From positions 155,565-219,564 of the forward strand of contig CAYXYF010000001.1 of the NCBI GenBank assembly GCA_964469265.1: a stretch of 64,000 nucleotides of DNA, given 5' to 3'. This stretch comes from JAEYZS01 sp964469265. Its GTDB lineage: Bacteria > Bdellovibrionota > Bdellovibrionia > Bdellovibrionales > JAEYZS01. The position numbers and the translations under genes are program-made. The first letter of the stretch is position 1. Every line of letters begins with the position of its first letter. The notes beneath the pieces are model-generated. The model was not told where the DNA came from, made no database searches, and saw only the letters and a program-made list of their open reading frames with translations. Of this stretch, positions 16,111-23,661 are shown piece after piece.

Positions 16111-18537
16111 ATGTCGAAAATGATTGAAAAATTTCAAAGAGATATTGTCGTTATTTTGTGGTTAGCGGGAAGTGTATTCTTATCCTTAGCCTTGTTTAGT
16201 TACAATCCAAATGACCCGTCTTTAAATACCACAGGAACGTCTTCCGTCGTTCAAAACCTATGTGGTTATTTTGGTAGTTTCCTATCAGATATCTTTTACC
16301 AAGTTTTTGGGATTAGCGCGTGGGTCTTCGTTTTGGCGGGAATAAGAAAAGCCTACTTTCATCTGAGCCAAAGAAATTCTACTAGAAAGGTCTCAGGTCA
16401 TATTTCAGTAGTATTTTTTGCGTTGTTTATCGTAACAGCTTCATCTCTTGTGTCTCTTTATTTTTCTGAAACCAAAATCTTTAATAGCACTATCTACGCA
16501 AGTGGCCTTTTAGGCTTATTTGCTACAAAGGGGCTGATCACAGTATTTAATAAAGCTGGTGTTTCAATTATCCTTTGGAGCACGATTTTAGTTCTTACAA
16601 TTTTATACACTGAAAAATCCTTAAAAGAGTTTAAAGATATTCTGTTGCCAGTTTCTTTAAAGCGCTCACTGATCAACTTGAAAGACTCTATGGTCATGTT
16701 TTTTAAAGGTCTCTTTAAAAGTGTAAAAATCCACAAGCCAAAGCGCCCTACCGTAGAATCAAAAACACTAAATGCCCTTGAAGCTAGAATCATCAAAGCA
16801 TCAGAAAAAGAAAGTGATGATGATGAATTTGAAGACGACGAACTAGAAGAGCTTCATGAGCTTGAAGAAATCGCAGAAGAATTAGGAATTGAAGAAGACG
16901 ATGATGATGAGCCCATGGGCGCAGAGGCAGAGAGAAAGCCTCACTTTATCATTCAGAAGATGAATGAAAGAAAGTCTCACATCACTCAAGCGGAACATAA
17001 AAAAATTAAAAGAATAGAAAAATGGGAATTACCAAAACTCTCCATTCTTGAGTCTGCGCCTGCAAAAGGCTTAAAGGTTGATGAAAGAGCAATTAAAGAA
17101 AACACTTTCTTACTAGAAGACAAACTTTCCCAGTTTTCAGTCAAAGGCCAAGTGGTTGCGGTCAGGCCTGGCCCAGCGGTGACCATGTATGAGTTTAAGC
17201 CGAATGCAGATGTTAAAATTTCTAAGATCACAGAGTTAGCAGATGATATCTCTCTTGCACTAAGTTCTGAATCGGTGCGGATCATAGCGCCCCTGCCTGG
17301 CCGCGATGTGGTTGGCATTGAGAGCGCTAACCCCAATAGAGCACCAGTTTATCTTAAAGAAATCGTTGAAGATAAAACCTTCTGGGATGAAAAAGTCAGG
17401 CTTCCAATTGCGTTGGGTAAAGAAGCTGGCGGTGATCCTAAGACCGTCGATCTTAGAAAGATGCCACATTTACTCGTTGCTGGAACAACGGGCTCAGGGA
17501 AATCCGTTTTTATTAATTCCTTATTAACGGGCCTACTCTTTAAACATTCGCCAAAAACATTAAAATTAATCTTAGTGGATCCAAAGCAAGTGGACTTGGC
17601 AGCGTTTCATAATGTGCCCCATTTAATAATGCCTCCAATTAAGGAACCCAAAAAAGCAGTTGTTAGCCTGCGTTGGGCAGTTCGAGAAATGGAAAAGCGT
17701 TATCGTTCGATGTCGAGATTTAAAACCCGAAGCATTGAAGAATTTAATAAAGCTGTATCCGATCTCTCAAAACAACAGGCTTCAGGACATCAAGCTTACA
17801 ACGACGAGCTTGAAGCGCAGAACAGATCAAATGTTGAGGGTTATTACCATAATGAAATACCTTATATTGTTATCATCGTGGAAGAGTTCGGCGATCTTAT
17901 GGCCGTGGATAAATCCAATACGGAGCAACTCATTGTTCGGTTGGCGCAAATGGCACGTGCATGCGGAATGCATTTAGTGTTGGCTATGCAGTCCCCTCGT
18001 CGCGATGTCGTAACGGGATTAATTAAAACCAATATTCCTGGGCGCATCAGCTTTAAAGTTGCTAGTAAAACAGATTCTCGAATCATCCTTGACGAAGCTG
18101 GAGCAGAAAGACTACTTGCCCAAGGAGATATGTTGTTCTTGGCTCCAGGTGTTTCTAAGCCGCAAAGACACCATGGAGCGTGGGTCTCAGAACCCGAGAT
18201 TCATGCTCTGACCTCGTTTTGGTCTAAACAGTCTGAACCTGATTTTGATCCAGCGGCAATGAAAGTATTGAGCGGCTCTGGCGGCGGATTTGAATTCTCC
18301 GATGGCTCTTCTGGAACATCCTTTGATGGTGAACCCGAAGAGGGCTCAGATGAAAGATACGATGAGCTTCTGGCTTATGTGTCGGGGCTTAAGGAAGTGA
18401 GCGCTTCTTTGTTGCAAAGAAAGTTCCGTCTGGGTTATCCAAGGGCAGCAAGGATCATTGAGATCTTTGAAAAAGAAGGGGTTGTTGGTCCCTCAAATGG
18501 TAGCAAGCCGCGCCAAGTACTAATCAATAAATTGTAA
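16111..18537 (+). CDS. ftsK: DNA translocase FtsK
   Basis: Septal DNA pump for chromosome segregation and dimer resolution, 808 residues. Four hydrophobic segments at about 12-180 anchor it in the inner membrane. A highly acidic linker (about 230-275, rich in Asp/Glu) replaces the Pro/Gln linker of E. coli. The motor has Walker A GTTGSGKS (about 458-465) and Walker B IIVEEFGDL (about 587-595). The gamma winged helix closes the protein (about 740-808, RKFRLGYPRAARIIEI). The second ATG three codons in has better spacing from the AGGA site and may be the true start. It heads a plus-strand run into the dap genes. Confidence 0.95.
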   Translation: MSKMIEKFQRDIVVILWLAGSVFLSLALFSYNPNDPSLNTTGTSSVVQNLCGYFGSFLSDIFYQVFGISAWVFVLAGIRKAYFHLSQRNSTRKVSGHISVVFFALFIVTASSLVSLYFSETKIFNSTIYASGLLGLFATKGLITVFNKAGVSIILWSTILVLTILYTEKSLKEFKDILLPVSLKRSLINLKDSMVMFFKGLFKSVKIHKPKRPTVESKTLNALEARIIKASEKESDDDEFEDDELEELHELEEIAEELGIEEDDDDEPMGAEAERKPHFIIQKMNERKSHITQAEHKKIKRIEKWELPKLSILESAPAKGLKVDERAIKENTFLLEDKLSQFSVKGQVVAVRPGPAVTMYEFKPNADVKISKITELADDISLALSSESVRIIAPLPGRDVVGIESANPNRAPVYLKEIVEDKTFWDEKVRLPIALGKEAGGDPKTVDLRKMPHLLVAGTTGSGKSVFINSLLTGLLFKHSPKTLKLILVDPKQVDLAAFHNVPHLIMPPIKEPKKAVVSLRWAVREMEKRYRSMSRFKTRSIEEFNKAVSDLSKQQASGHQAYNDELEAQNRSNVEGYYHNEIPYIVIIVEEFGDLMAVDKSNTEQLIVRLAQMARACGMHLVLAMQSPRRDVVTGLIKTNIPGRISFKVASKTDSRIILDEAGAERLLAQGDMLFLAPGVSKPQRHHGAWVSEPEIHALTSFWSKQSEPDFDPAAMKVLSGSGGGFEFSDGSSGTSFDGEPEEGSDERYDELLAYVSGLKEVSASLLQRKFRLGYPRAARIIEIFEKEGVVGPSNGSKPRQVLINKL

Positions 18538-18594
18538 TTGCAGATGAGGCCTTTGTGCCTTGTCAGGCATGGTCGCTCATAGTACAAATAAGCA

Positions 18595-19470
18595 ATGAAA
18601 TTAGCGGTATATTTTCTCTCACTGTTTATTGCGAGCGCAGCCCTTGCTCAAGCAAAGGTCGAAAGTTCAAAACAAAAAGAAAACTACAAAGACATCATCA
18701 AAAAAGCTCAAAATCTCACCGTGCAGAAAGACCGTTTGCAAGGCGCCAAAGTCATTGTTCGAGTTTTAGAACATGATAACCTCAGTAAAAAAAATCGCGA
18801 GGAATTAAAAAAGGCGCTCCAAGAAATCTCTTCTCTTTTCTATACGGAAAAGACTCAAAAAACTTTCGAATATGCAAAATCCCTTCTCAGAGATTCGCCA
18901 CAAGAATCTTTGGATAAATTTAAACAAGCCTTAGCAGAAGAACCAAGCAATGTGACTATTTTGTTGTGGGCAGCTAGAAACGCCCTTTATCGAGGGAAGT
19001 GTGATGAGGCCGAAGCTTACACATCAAATGCTTTGGCGGTGAATCCCTTCCATTCTTATTTGCAATTAGCAAGACTTCAGGCGCTGGCTTGTGTACAAAA
19101 ATTTTCAGAGTTTGACAAAGCTCTTGAGGAATATAAAACCATAGAGGCCGAACATCCTTTATTTTTCTCATTAGTAATGGCGCAGAATCTTTTTCATGAA
19201 AAAAAATATTCTCGGGCATCTTCATACATCGAAAAAGCAAAAGAAATTGATAGGGATTATCCAGAGATTTATTACTGGGAAGTCCAAATCGGAGACAAAC
19301 TGGGGGAATCGGTTCGTAATGCGGTCCTCAGATTCGTAAGGGGCTGCCGAATACTGAGCGTTGCTGATTATTTTAAGTATGAGGCCGAGCCAAGACTTTG
19401 CCAGCAGTATAAGTCCTATGAAAATGAGTATAAAAATATTATTGAACGCGGAAAAAAGGAATTCGATTAA
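18595..19470 (+). CDS. Secreted TPR-repeat protein
   Basis: A 291-residue exported protein. The signal peptide spans about 1-18 (LFIASAALAQA). The middle (about 85-240) is a TPR-like helical repeat region with patterns such as EALAEEPSNVTILLWAARNA and DEAEAYTSNALAVNPFHSY. It is probably a periplasmic scaffold. Its stop overlaps the ATG of the LptM-like lipoprotein by 1 bp, so they are translationally coupled, suggesting an envelope-assembly role. No closer family was recognised. Confidence 0.8.
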   Translation: MKLAVYFLSLFIASAALAQAKVESSKQKENYKDIIKKAQNLTVQKDRLQGAKVIVRVLEHDNLSKKNREELKKALQEISSLFYTEKTQKTFEYAKSLLRDSPQESLDKFKQALAEEPSNVTILLWAARNALYRGKCDEAEAYTSNALAVNPFHSYLQLARLQALACVQKFSEFDKALEEYKTIEAEHPLFFSLVMAQNLFHEKKYSRASSYIEKAKEIDRDYPEIYYWEVQIGDKLGESVRNAVLRFVRGCRILSVADYFKYEAEPRLCQQYKSYENEYKNIIERGKKEFD

Positions 19471-19688
19471 TGAAAAACATTTTAAAGGTTATGCTATTGG
19501 TTCTACCCCTTTTACTTTTAGAAGTAGCGTGCGGAGTTAAGGGTGATCCAATTCCACCTAAGATCCCGTCGGAATTGGGCCGAGGCCAGCCAACTTATAA
19601 AGGTGCAACAGAAGAGTTGGCCTTTCCAACCGTGCCGCCAGTAGTTGTTCCGACAGCAGAGGATGCAAAGAAAAAGAATAAAAAATGA
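19470..19688 (+). CDS. Small lipoprotein, LptM (YifL)-like
   Basis: A 72-residue lipoprotein. The signal peptide is followed by a lipobox ending LEVAC (Cys 21), and the mature protein begins CGVKGDPIPP, close to the CGLKGxxxxPP start of E. coli LptM (YifL), which stabilises the LptDE LPS export complex. The remainder is proline-rich and low complexity. It sits directly upstream of and overlaps dapF by 4 bp, exactly the E. coli yifL-dapF order, which supports orthology. It probably helps assemble the outer-membrane LPS translocon; this is inference from motif and context. Confidence 0.72.
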   Translation: MKNILKVMLLVLPLLLLEVACGVKGDPIPPKIPSELGRGQPTYKGATEELAFPTVPPVVVPTAEDAKKKNKK

Positions 19689-20500
19689 GTGATTTAGAGT
19701 TTGTAAAGCTGTCAGGCGCAGGCAACGATTTTATAGTTATAGATTTAAGGCATTCTAGAAGAAAGCTTCCGAAAGCCTATCGCAAGAAGCTTGTAAAAAA
19801 AGTTTGCCATCGCAACTTCGGTGTCGGCGCTGATGGGCTGATATTTTTAGAAAAGCCCCGATCAAAGAAAAATAATTTTAAATGGGATTTCTACAATAAA
19901 GACGGATCAGATGCGGAAATGTGTTTAAACGCATCACGCTGTGTGATTCGTTATGAATTTGATGTTGTTAAATATAATAAGAAACAAGCTTATTTTGAGT
20001 CTGATGTGGGAGTTGTCTCGGGGAGTAAGGTCGGTAAAAATATTCAGGTCGAACTACCGATTAAAAAACAAAAGGTAGCGCCCCTTGAGGTTTCTACAAA
20101 AGATAAAAAATCAGTTAAGGGCTACTTCGTGAATTCAGGCGTACCCCATTTTGTTGTTTTTCAGAATAAACTTGAGAGTGTTTACTCTATAAAAGAGCTC
20201 TCATCAGAGCTTCGGTTTCATAAAAAATTTAAAAAGCCAGGGAGCAATATTACTTACTGCGAAAAAAAGGGATCAAATATTCGAGCGGTGACGTTTGAAA
20301 GAGGTGTAGAGGATTATACTCTGGCTTGTGGCACGGGAGCAGTCGCGGTGGGCATGGTGTTTGATTCAGAATTCTCTAAAAACCCTGTTACAATCCAAAT
20401 GCCTGGTGGAAAGATTAAAGTTACGATGAAAGAAAGTTTTGCAAAAATTGAAGGACCATCTGAAATCATTTGCAAGGGAGTTTTATGTTTGAAGGTGTAA
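19685..20500 (+). CDS. dapF: Diaminopimelate epimerase with an altered first active-site motif
   Basis: Converts LL- to meso-diaminopimelate for lysine and peptidoglycan. The 271 residues have SGAGNDFIV, VGADGLI, the substrate-binding FYNKDGS and the second active-site block TLACGTGAVAVG. In the first block the usual CGNGAR is C-L-N-A-S-R (about 78-83, codons TGT TTA AAC GCA TCA CGC): the catalytic Cys and the Asn are kept, but both glycines are replaced. ERG for substrate binding is present as FERGVED. It overlaps the LptM-like gene and dapA. It is probably functional, but the changed loop is notable. Confidence 0.9.
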   Translation: MSDLEFVKLSGAGNDFIVIDLRHSRRKLPKAYRKKLVKKVCHRNFGVGADGLIFLEKPRSKKNNFKWDFYNKDGSDAEMCLNASRCVIRYEFDVVKYNKKQAYFESDVGVVSGSKVGKNIQVELPIKKQKVAPLEVSTKDKKSVKGYFVNSGVPHFVVFQNKLESVYSIKELSSELRFHKKFKKPGSNITYCEKKGSNIRAVTFERGVEDYTLACGTGAVAVGMVFDSEFSKNPVTIQMPGGKIKVTMKESFAKIEGPSEIICKGVLCLKV

Positions 20501-21354
20501 TAACAGCGTTAATAACGCCATTTAAAAACGGCCAAGTGGACTATGATTCTCTTAAAAAACTTGTGCACTCTCAGTTGGAAGGCGGCGTGGATGGCTTCGT
20601 AGTCCACGGCACAACCGCTGAGAGCCCAACAACAACGGCATCCGAGAAAGAAGATATTTTTAAGTTTATTAAATCAGAAGTATCACGACAGGTTCCTCTT
20701 ATTGTGGGAACGGGTTCAAACTCAACTGAAGAGAGCGTTGGTAACTCAAAAGTTGCTGAGCGATGGGGAGCAGATGGAATTCTCGTTGTTGTGCCTTATT
20801 ATAATAAGCCCCCTCAGCGAGGGCTTTTTGAACATTTCAATAAGGTCGCTAACGCCGTTGAGATACCAACTGTGTTATACAATGTTCCTGGACGAACTAT
20901 CACTTCTTTAGAAAAAGAGACTATTATTGCGCTCAGTGAAAATAAAAAAATTGTCGCCATTAAAGAAGCGAGTGGAAATGTGGAATTCGGAGAGTCATTG
21001 GTAAAGAGCTGCAGAAGCGACTTTCATATTCTAAGTGGCGATGACAAAACATCCATGGCGCTTGCAGCTCGAGGCGGCAAGGGGGTCGTTGCGGTGGCCT
21101 CTCACATTATACCAAGACACATGAAAGACACATATTCAAAGATTAAAAGCGGAGATACTGGAGCCCTAAAAAAATATGAGGAGCTTTATCCGCTAATTGA
21201 TAGTCTCTATGTTGAATCTAATCCAATTCCGATAAAATATGCTCTAGAAAAACTCGGAATTATTAGCAGTTGTGAAATGCGCTTACCACTTTCCGCGTTG
21301 GGGAATGATTTAAAACCAATCGTTGATGAAGAAATTAAAAAGGCAGGATTATGA
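20485..21354 (+). CDS. dapA: 4-hydroxy-tetrahydrodipicolinate synthase
   Basis: First committed step of the DAP/lysine branch: condensation of pyruvate with aspartate semialdehyde, in the cytoplasm. I chose the ATG at 20485 (MFEGVITALITPF), since a AAGGGAG site lies 4 bases upstream and the residues align with the family start; a TTG 15 bases earlier is possible. The 289 residues include GTTAES (42-47), the Tyr of YNVPGRT (about 132) and the Schiff-base Lys of VAIKEASG (about 160). It overlaps the end of dapF and is followed by dapB with a 4-bp overlap. Confidence 0.97.
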   Translation: MFEGVITALITPFKNGQVDYDSLKKLVHSQLEGGVDGFVVHGTTAESPTTTASEKEDIFKFIKSEVSRQVPLIVGTGSNSTEESVGNSKVAERWGADGILVVVPYYNKPPQRGLFEHFNKVANAVEIPTVLYNVPGRTITSLEKETIIALSENKKIVAIKEASGNVEFGESLVKSCRSDFHILSGDDKTSMALAARGGKGVVAVASHIIPRHMKDTYSKIKSGDTGALKKYEELYPLIDSLYVESNPIPIKYALEKLGIISSCEMRLPLSALGNDLKPIVDEEIKKAGL

Positions 21355-21986
21355 AAAAAGTATTTTTATTCGGCTCCACAGGAAAAATGGGAAAAGAAAT
21401 ATCTGCTCTTATTGAAGAAGACTCAGAGCTTGTTACTACCAATAAAATTGAAGAATCTGATGTCGTTATTGATTTTACAAACCAAGAAGCATTTTCTAAA
21501 AACCTGCAAGAAGCACTGAAACAAAAAAAGCCTTTTGTTAGTGGAACTACAGGGTTAGATGATAAACAATTCTCAGAACTTCAAAAGGCGTCTTCTGCAA
21601 TCCCCGTTTTATGGGCGTCAAACATGAGTGTAGGAATCTCCGTTTTAAATCAGATGCTCGAACAATTAAGAAGCATTAGCGATTATGATTTTTATATTGA
21701 AGAGACCCATCACGTTCATAAAAAAGATTCGCCAAGCGGTACGGCTTTAACAATTAAGAAGGGTTTAGAGGCCTCAATAGGAAAACCTGTTAACGATACT
21801 CTTGCGCTTCGAGGCGGTGGAGTTTTCGGGCAACACAAGGTTATCGCATTGGGGCCAGAAGAAACATTGACCATACAACATGATGCCTTAAATAGAACGG
21901 TTTTCGCGCGTGGAGCAGTTAAGAGTGCAAAGTGGATCATGGGTAAAAAGCAAGGTCAGTATACGATCTCGGATGTCCTTAAATGA
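21351..21986 (+). CDS. dapB: 4-hydroxy-tetrahydrodipicolinate reductase, short form
   Basis: NAD(P)H-dependent reductase following DapA. The 211 residues are shorter than the common 240-270, lacking part of the N-terminal Rossmann region between the GSTGKMG nucleotide motif (8-14) and the VVIDFT strand. The catalytic block EETHHVHKKDSPSGTA (about 119-134) and WASNMSVGISVL are intact, so I consider it functional. Compact DapB forms are known in other bacteria, for example Thermotoga. The ATG overlaps the dapA stop; its own stop overlaps the next ATG (ATGA). Confidence 0.93.
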   Translation: MKKVFLFGSTGKMGKEISALIEEDSELVTTNKIEESDVVIDFTNQEAFSKNLQEALKQKKPFVSGTTGLDDKQFSELQKASSAIPVLWASNMSVGISVLNQMLEQLRSISDYDFYIEETHHVHKKDSPSGTALTIKKGLEASIGKPVNDTLALRGGGVFGQHKVIALGPEETLTIQHDALNRTVFARGAVKSAKWIMGKKQGQYTISDVLK

Positions 21987-22477
21987 AATTGTCCCTTCAT
22001 CGCGCACTCGTTGGTGTGCAAACAGATTTAGACCCGCAACTAACCCTTCATCGACGGGTAGCAAAGGCACTCTATCGTGCGGTTGATATTCACGGTGTCT
22101 CGGGGGTGTATCATTTCCGTGATAGAAGTGATGAAGGTCTATCGGTAGTTTATTCAATTCGAACGCAATCTGAGGCCCAGGGGCTTAAAAACAAAATCGA
22201 TGAAATTCAAAAGGGCATTAAAAGCACTCGTTATAAAATAGAGTTTTTAGCATTCGATGATCTTATAGTGCGCAAACCAGATTTCGTTGTACCGTCAACA
22301 AACCTTCATATGGTTAAAAGATGGTGTATGCCTGCAGCTGATCTTTGGGGAGATTATATCCATCCTATTGAAGGTAAAGATTTAAAATCTTTGTCAGAAA
22401 CAACTGGCTCACTAGAGAAGATAGAGTTCTATGCGCAAAGTAAATCGCTTCTTGATTTTTTATCTAGGCAGGCATAG
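21983..22477 (+). CDS. Degenerate HPPK (FolK)-like protein
   Basis: A 164-residue protein with the layout of 6-hydroxymethyl-7,8-dihydropterin pyrophosphokinase. By eye, residues about 6-25 match the N-terminal AxGSNLG region, HGVSGVYHFR (about 36-46) matches the xVSxxYxT strand, VVYSIRT matches LNAAVxxxT, and VVPSTNLHMVKRWCMPAADL (about 102-121) matches VPHxxxxxRxFMLxPLxEI. The two metal-binding aspartates of DxD appear as K and E, and the VPH histidine is Ser. So it is either a divergent FolK or a pseudo-enzyme. It is coupled to dapB by an ATGA overlap. The family call is an inference; an unrelated fold cannot be excluded. Confidence 0.5.
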   Translation: MKLSLHRALVGVQTDLDPQLTLHRRVAKALYRAVDIHGVSGVYHFRDRSDEGLSVVYSIRTQSEAQGLKNKIDEIQKGIKSTRYKIEFLAFDDLIVRKPDFVVPSTNLHMVKRWCMPAADLWGDYIHPIEGKDLKSLSETTGSLEKIEFYAQSKSLLDFLSRQA

Positions 22478-22507
22478 CCTTCAAAAAGAAAACATATTGG
22501 AGTACGT

Positions 22508-23158
22508 ATGAAGTTTTTTATCGACTCAGCAGATATAAACGAAATCAAAGAAGCCCATCGTCTCGGATTAGTTGATGGAGTTACGACAAACCCAAGTCTT
22601 GTGGCTAAAGCAGGAAGACCACTTCCAGAAATCATTAAAGAAATCTGCAATGTTGTAAAAGGCCCAGTTTCAGCAGAGGTTATTAGTCTCGAATCTGAAG
22701 GCATGTATAAAGAGGGAATGGAGCTTGCAAAGATCCACGACAATGTAGTGATCAAAGTTCCTATGACTGAAGACGGCCTCATCGCAGTTCAGAGATTTTC
22801 GGCCGAAAAGATTAAAACAAATGTGACCTTAGTTTTTACTCCCCTTCAGGCTCTGTTAGTTGCAAAGGCTGGCGGAACAATGGTTTCTCCATTTATTGGC
22901 CGACTTGACGATATTGGGGCTGAGGGAATTGAGTCTGTTCGCCAGATGGTCCAGATCTTTAAAAACTACAATTTTAAAACCGAAATATTAGCAGCAAGCA
23001 TTCGAAATCCTATTCATCTTCTGGACGCAGCTTTGGCTGGAGCGCACATTGCGACTATACCATTTAAAGTTATTAAGCAGCTTGCACACCACCCTTTAAC
23101 AGACAAAGGTATTCAGATATTTTTAGATGATTGGAAAAAAGCGAACCCACAAAATTAG
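22508..23158 (+). CDS. Transaldolase / fructose-6-phosphate aldolase family protein
   Basis: A 216-residue class I aldolase of the short TalC/FSA group (E. coli FSA is about 220). It begins MKFFIDSADINEIKEAHRLG, then VDGVTTNPSLV; the Schiff-base Lys is in VVIKVPMTEDG (about 85), followed by NVTLVF and SPFIGRLDDIG. It transfers or cleaves dihydroxyacetone units in pentose phosphate or related metabolism; whether it is a true transaldolase or an FSA cannot be decided by reading. A GGAG site lies 8 bases before the ATG. Confidence 0.92.
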   Translation: MKFFIDSADINEIKEAHRLGLVDGVTTNPSLVAKAGRPLPEIIKEICNVVKGPVSAEVISLESEGMYKEGMELAKIHDNVVIKVPMTEDGLIAVQRFSAEKIKTNVTLVFTPLQALLVAKAGGTMVSPFIGRLDDIGAEGIESVRQMVQIFKNYNFKTEILAASIRNPIHLLDAALAGAHIATIPFKVIKQLAHHPLTDKGIQIFLDDWKKANPQN

Positions 23159-23600
23159 AACTGGACTTTTGAATAGCCTCATTTTGACCATGCTTATGGT
23201 CCTGTTGGGCTGCGCCTCTGGAGCCTATTCCACCCATGACTATGAATACCCTATTTTGGATATTCAAAATGTAATCGCACAAAAGCTTCCAGAAGGAGTT
23301 GGCGCCATGAACTCCAATCGAAGGGTGCTTTATTCCAATAGATTTTTTGTTAAACAATCCAGTCGAGAAGTTCCACTTATAATGAGAATAGTCATTCGCG
23401 GTGACCGCAGACCATATGGTCTAGATGTTTCCGTAAGAACAGTGTCTGCAAGAAATCCAGATCTCATCGAAGCTTTTGACAATGGAAGTGATTTCCGTGG
23501 CCAAGATTCCCTGGCCAAAAGAGTAGTCACGGAGATTGAAACTGAGCTTGCCCAACGTCGCAAAAACAAAAACATAATTGACGATTTTAGAGCATTCTAA
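23127..23600 (+). CDS. Putative lipoprotein, unknown
   Basis: A 157-residue lipoprotein. The basic N-terminus (MIGKKRTHKIRTG) is followed by a hydrophobic stretch ending in the lipobox VLLGCAS (Cys about 28). The mature part resembles nothing I recognise; it is polar with several basic residues and is probably periplasmic or on the outer membrane. The ATG at 23127 overlaps the aldolase gene by 32 bp in another frame; a TTG at 23169 would remove the overlap and still leave a signal peptide, but lacks a clear ribosome-binding site. Confidence 0.7.
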   Translation: MIGKKRTHKIRTGLLNSLILTMLMVLLGCASGAYSTHDYEYPILDIQNVIAQKLPEGVGAMNSNRRVLYSNRFFVKQSSREVPLIMRIVIRGDRRPYGLDVSVRTVSARNPDLIEAFDNGSDFRGQDSLAKRVVTEIETELAQRRKNKNIIDDFRAF

Positions 23601-23620
23601 CAGACTGGTATATGTGGTGC

Positions 23621-23641
23621 CTACTCTAGGATAATGAGTAG
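23621..23641. promoter_or_regulatory. Inverted repeat over a candidate -10
   Basis: CTACTC (23621-23626) and GAGTAG (23636-23641) form 6-bp arms with a 9-base spacer that contains the TATA-like GATAAT (23630-23635). The position, just upstream of the large envelope-protein gene, suggests an operator or a leader hairpin. No regulator is identified. Confidence 0.25.
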
Positions 23642-23661
23642 TCATAAAACGAGAACCATGG

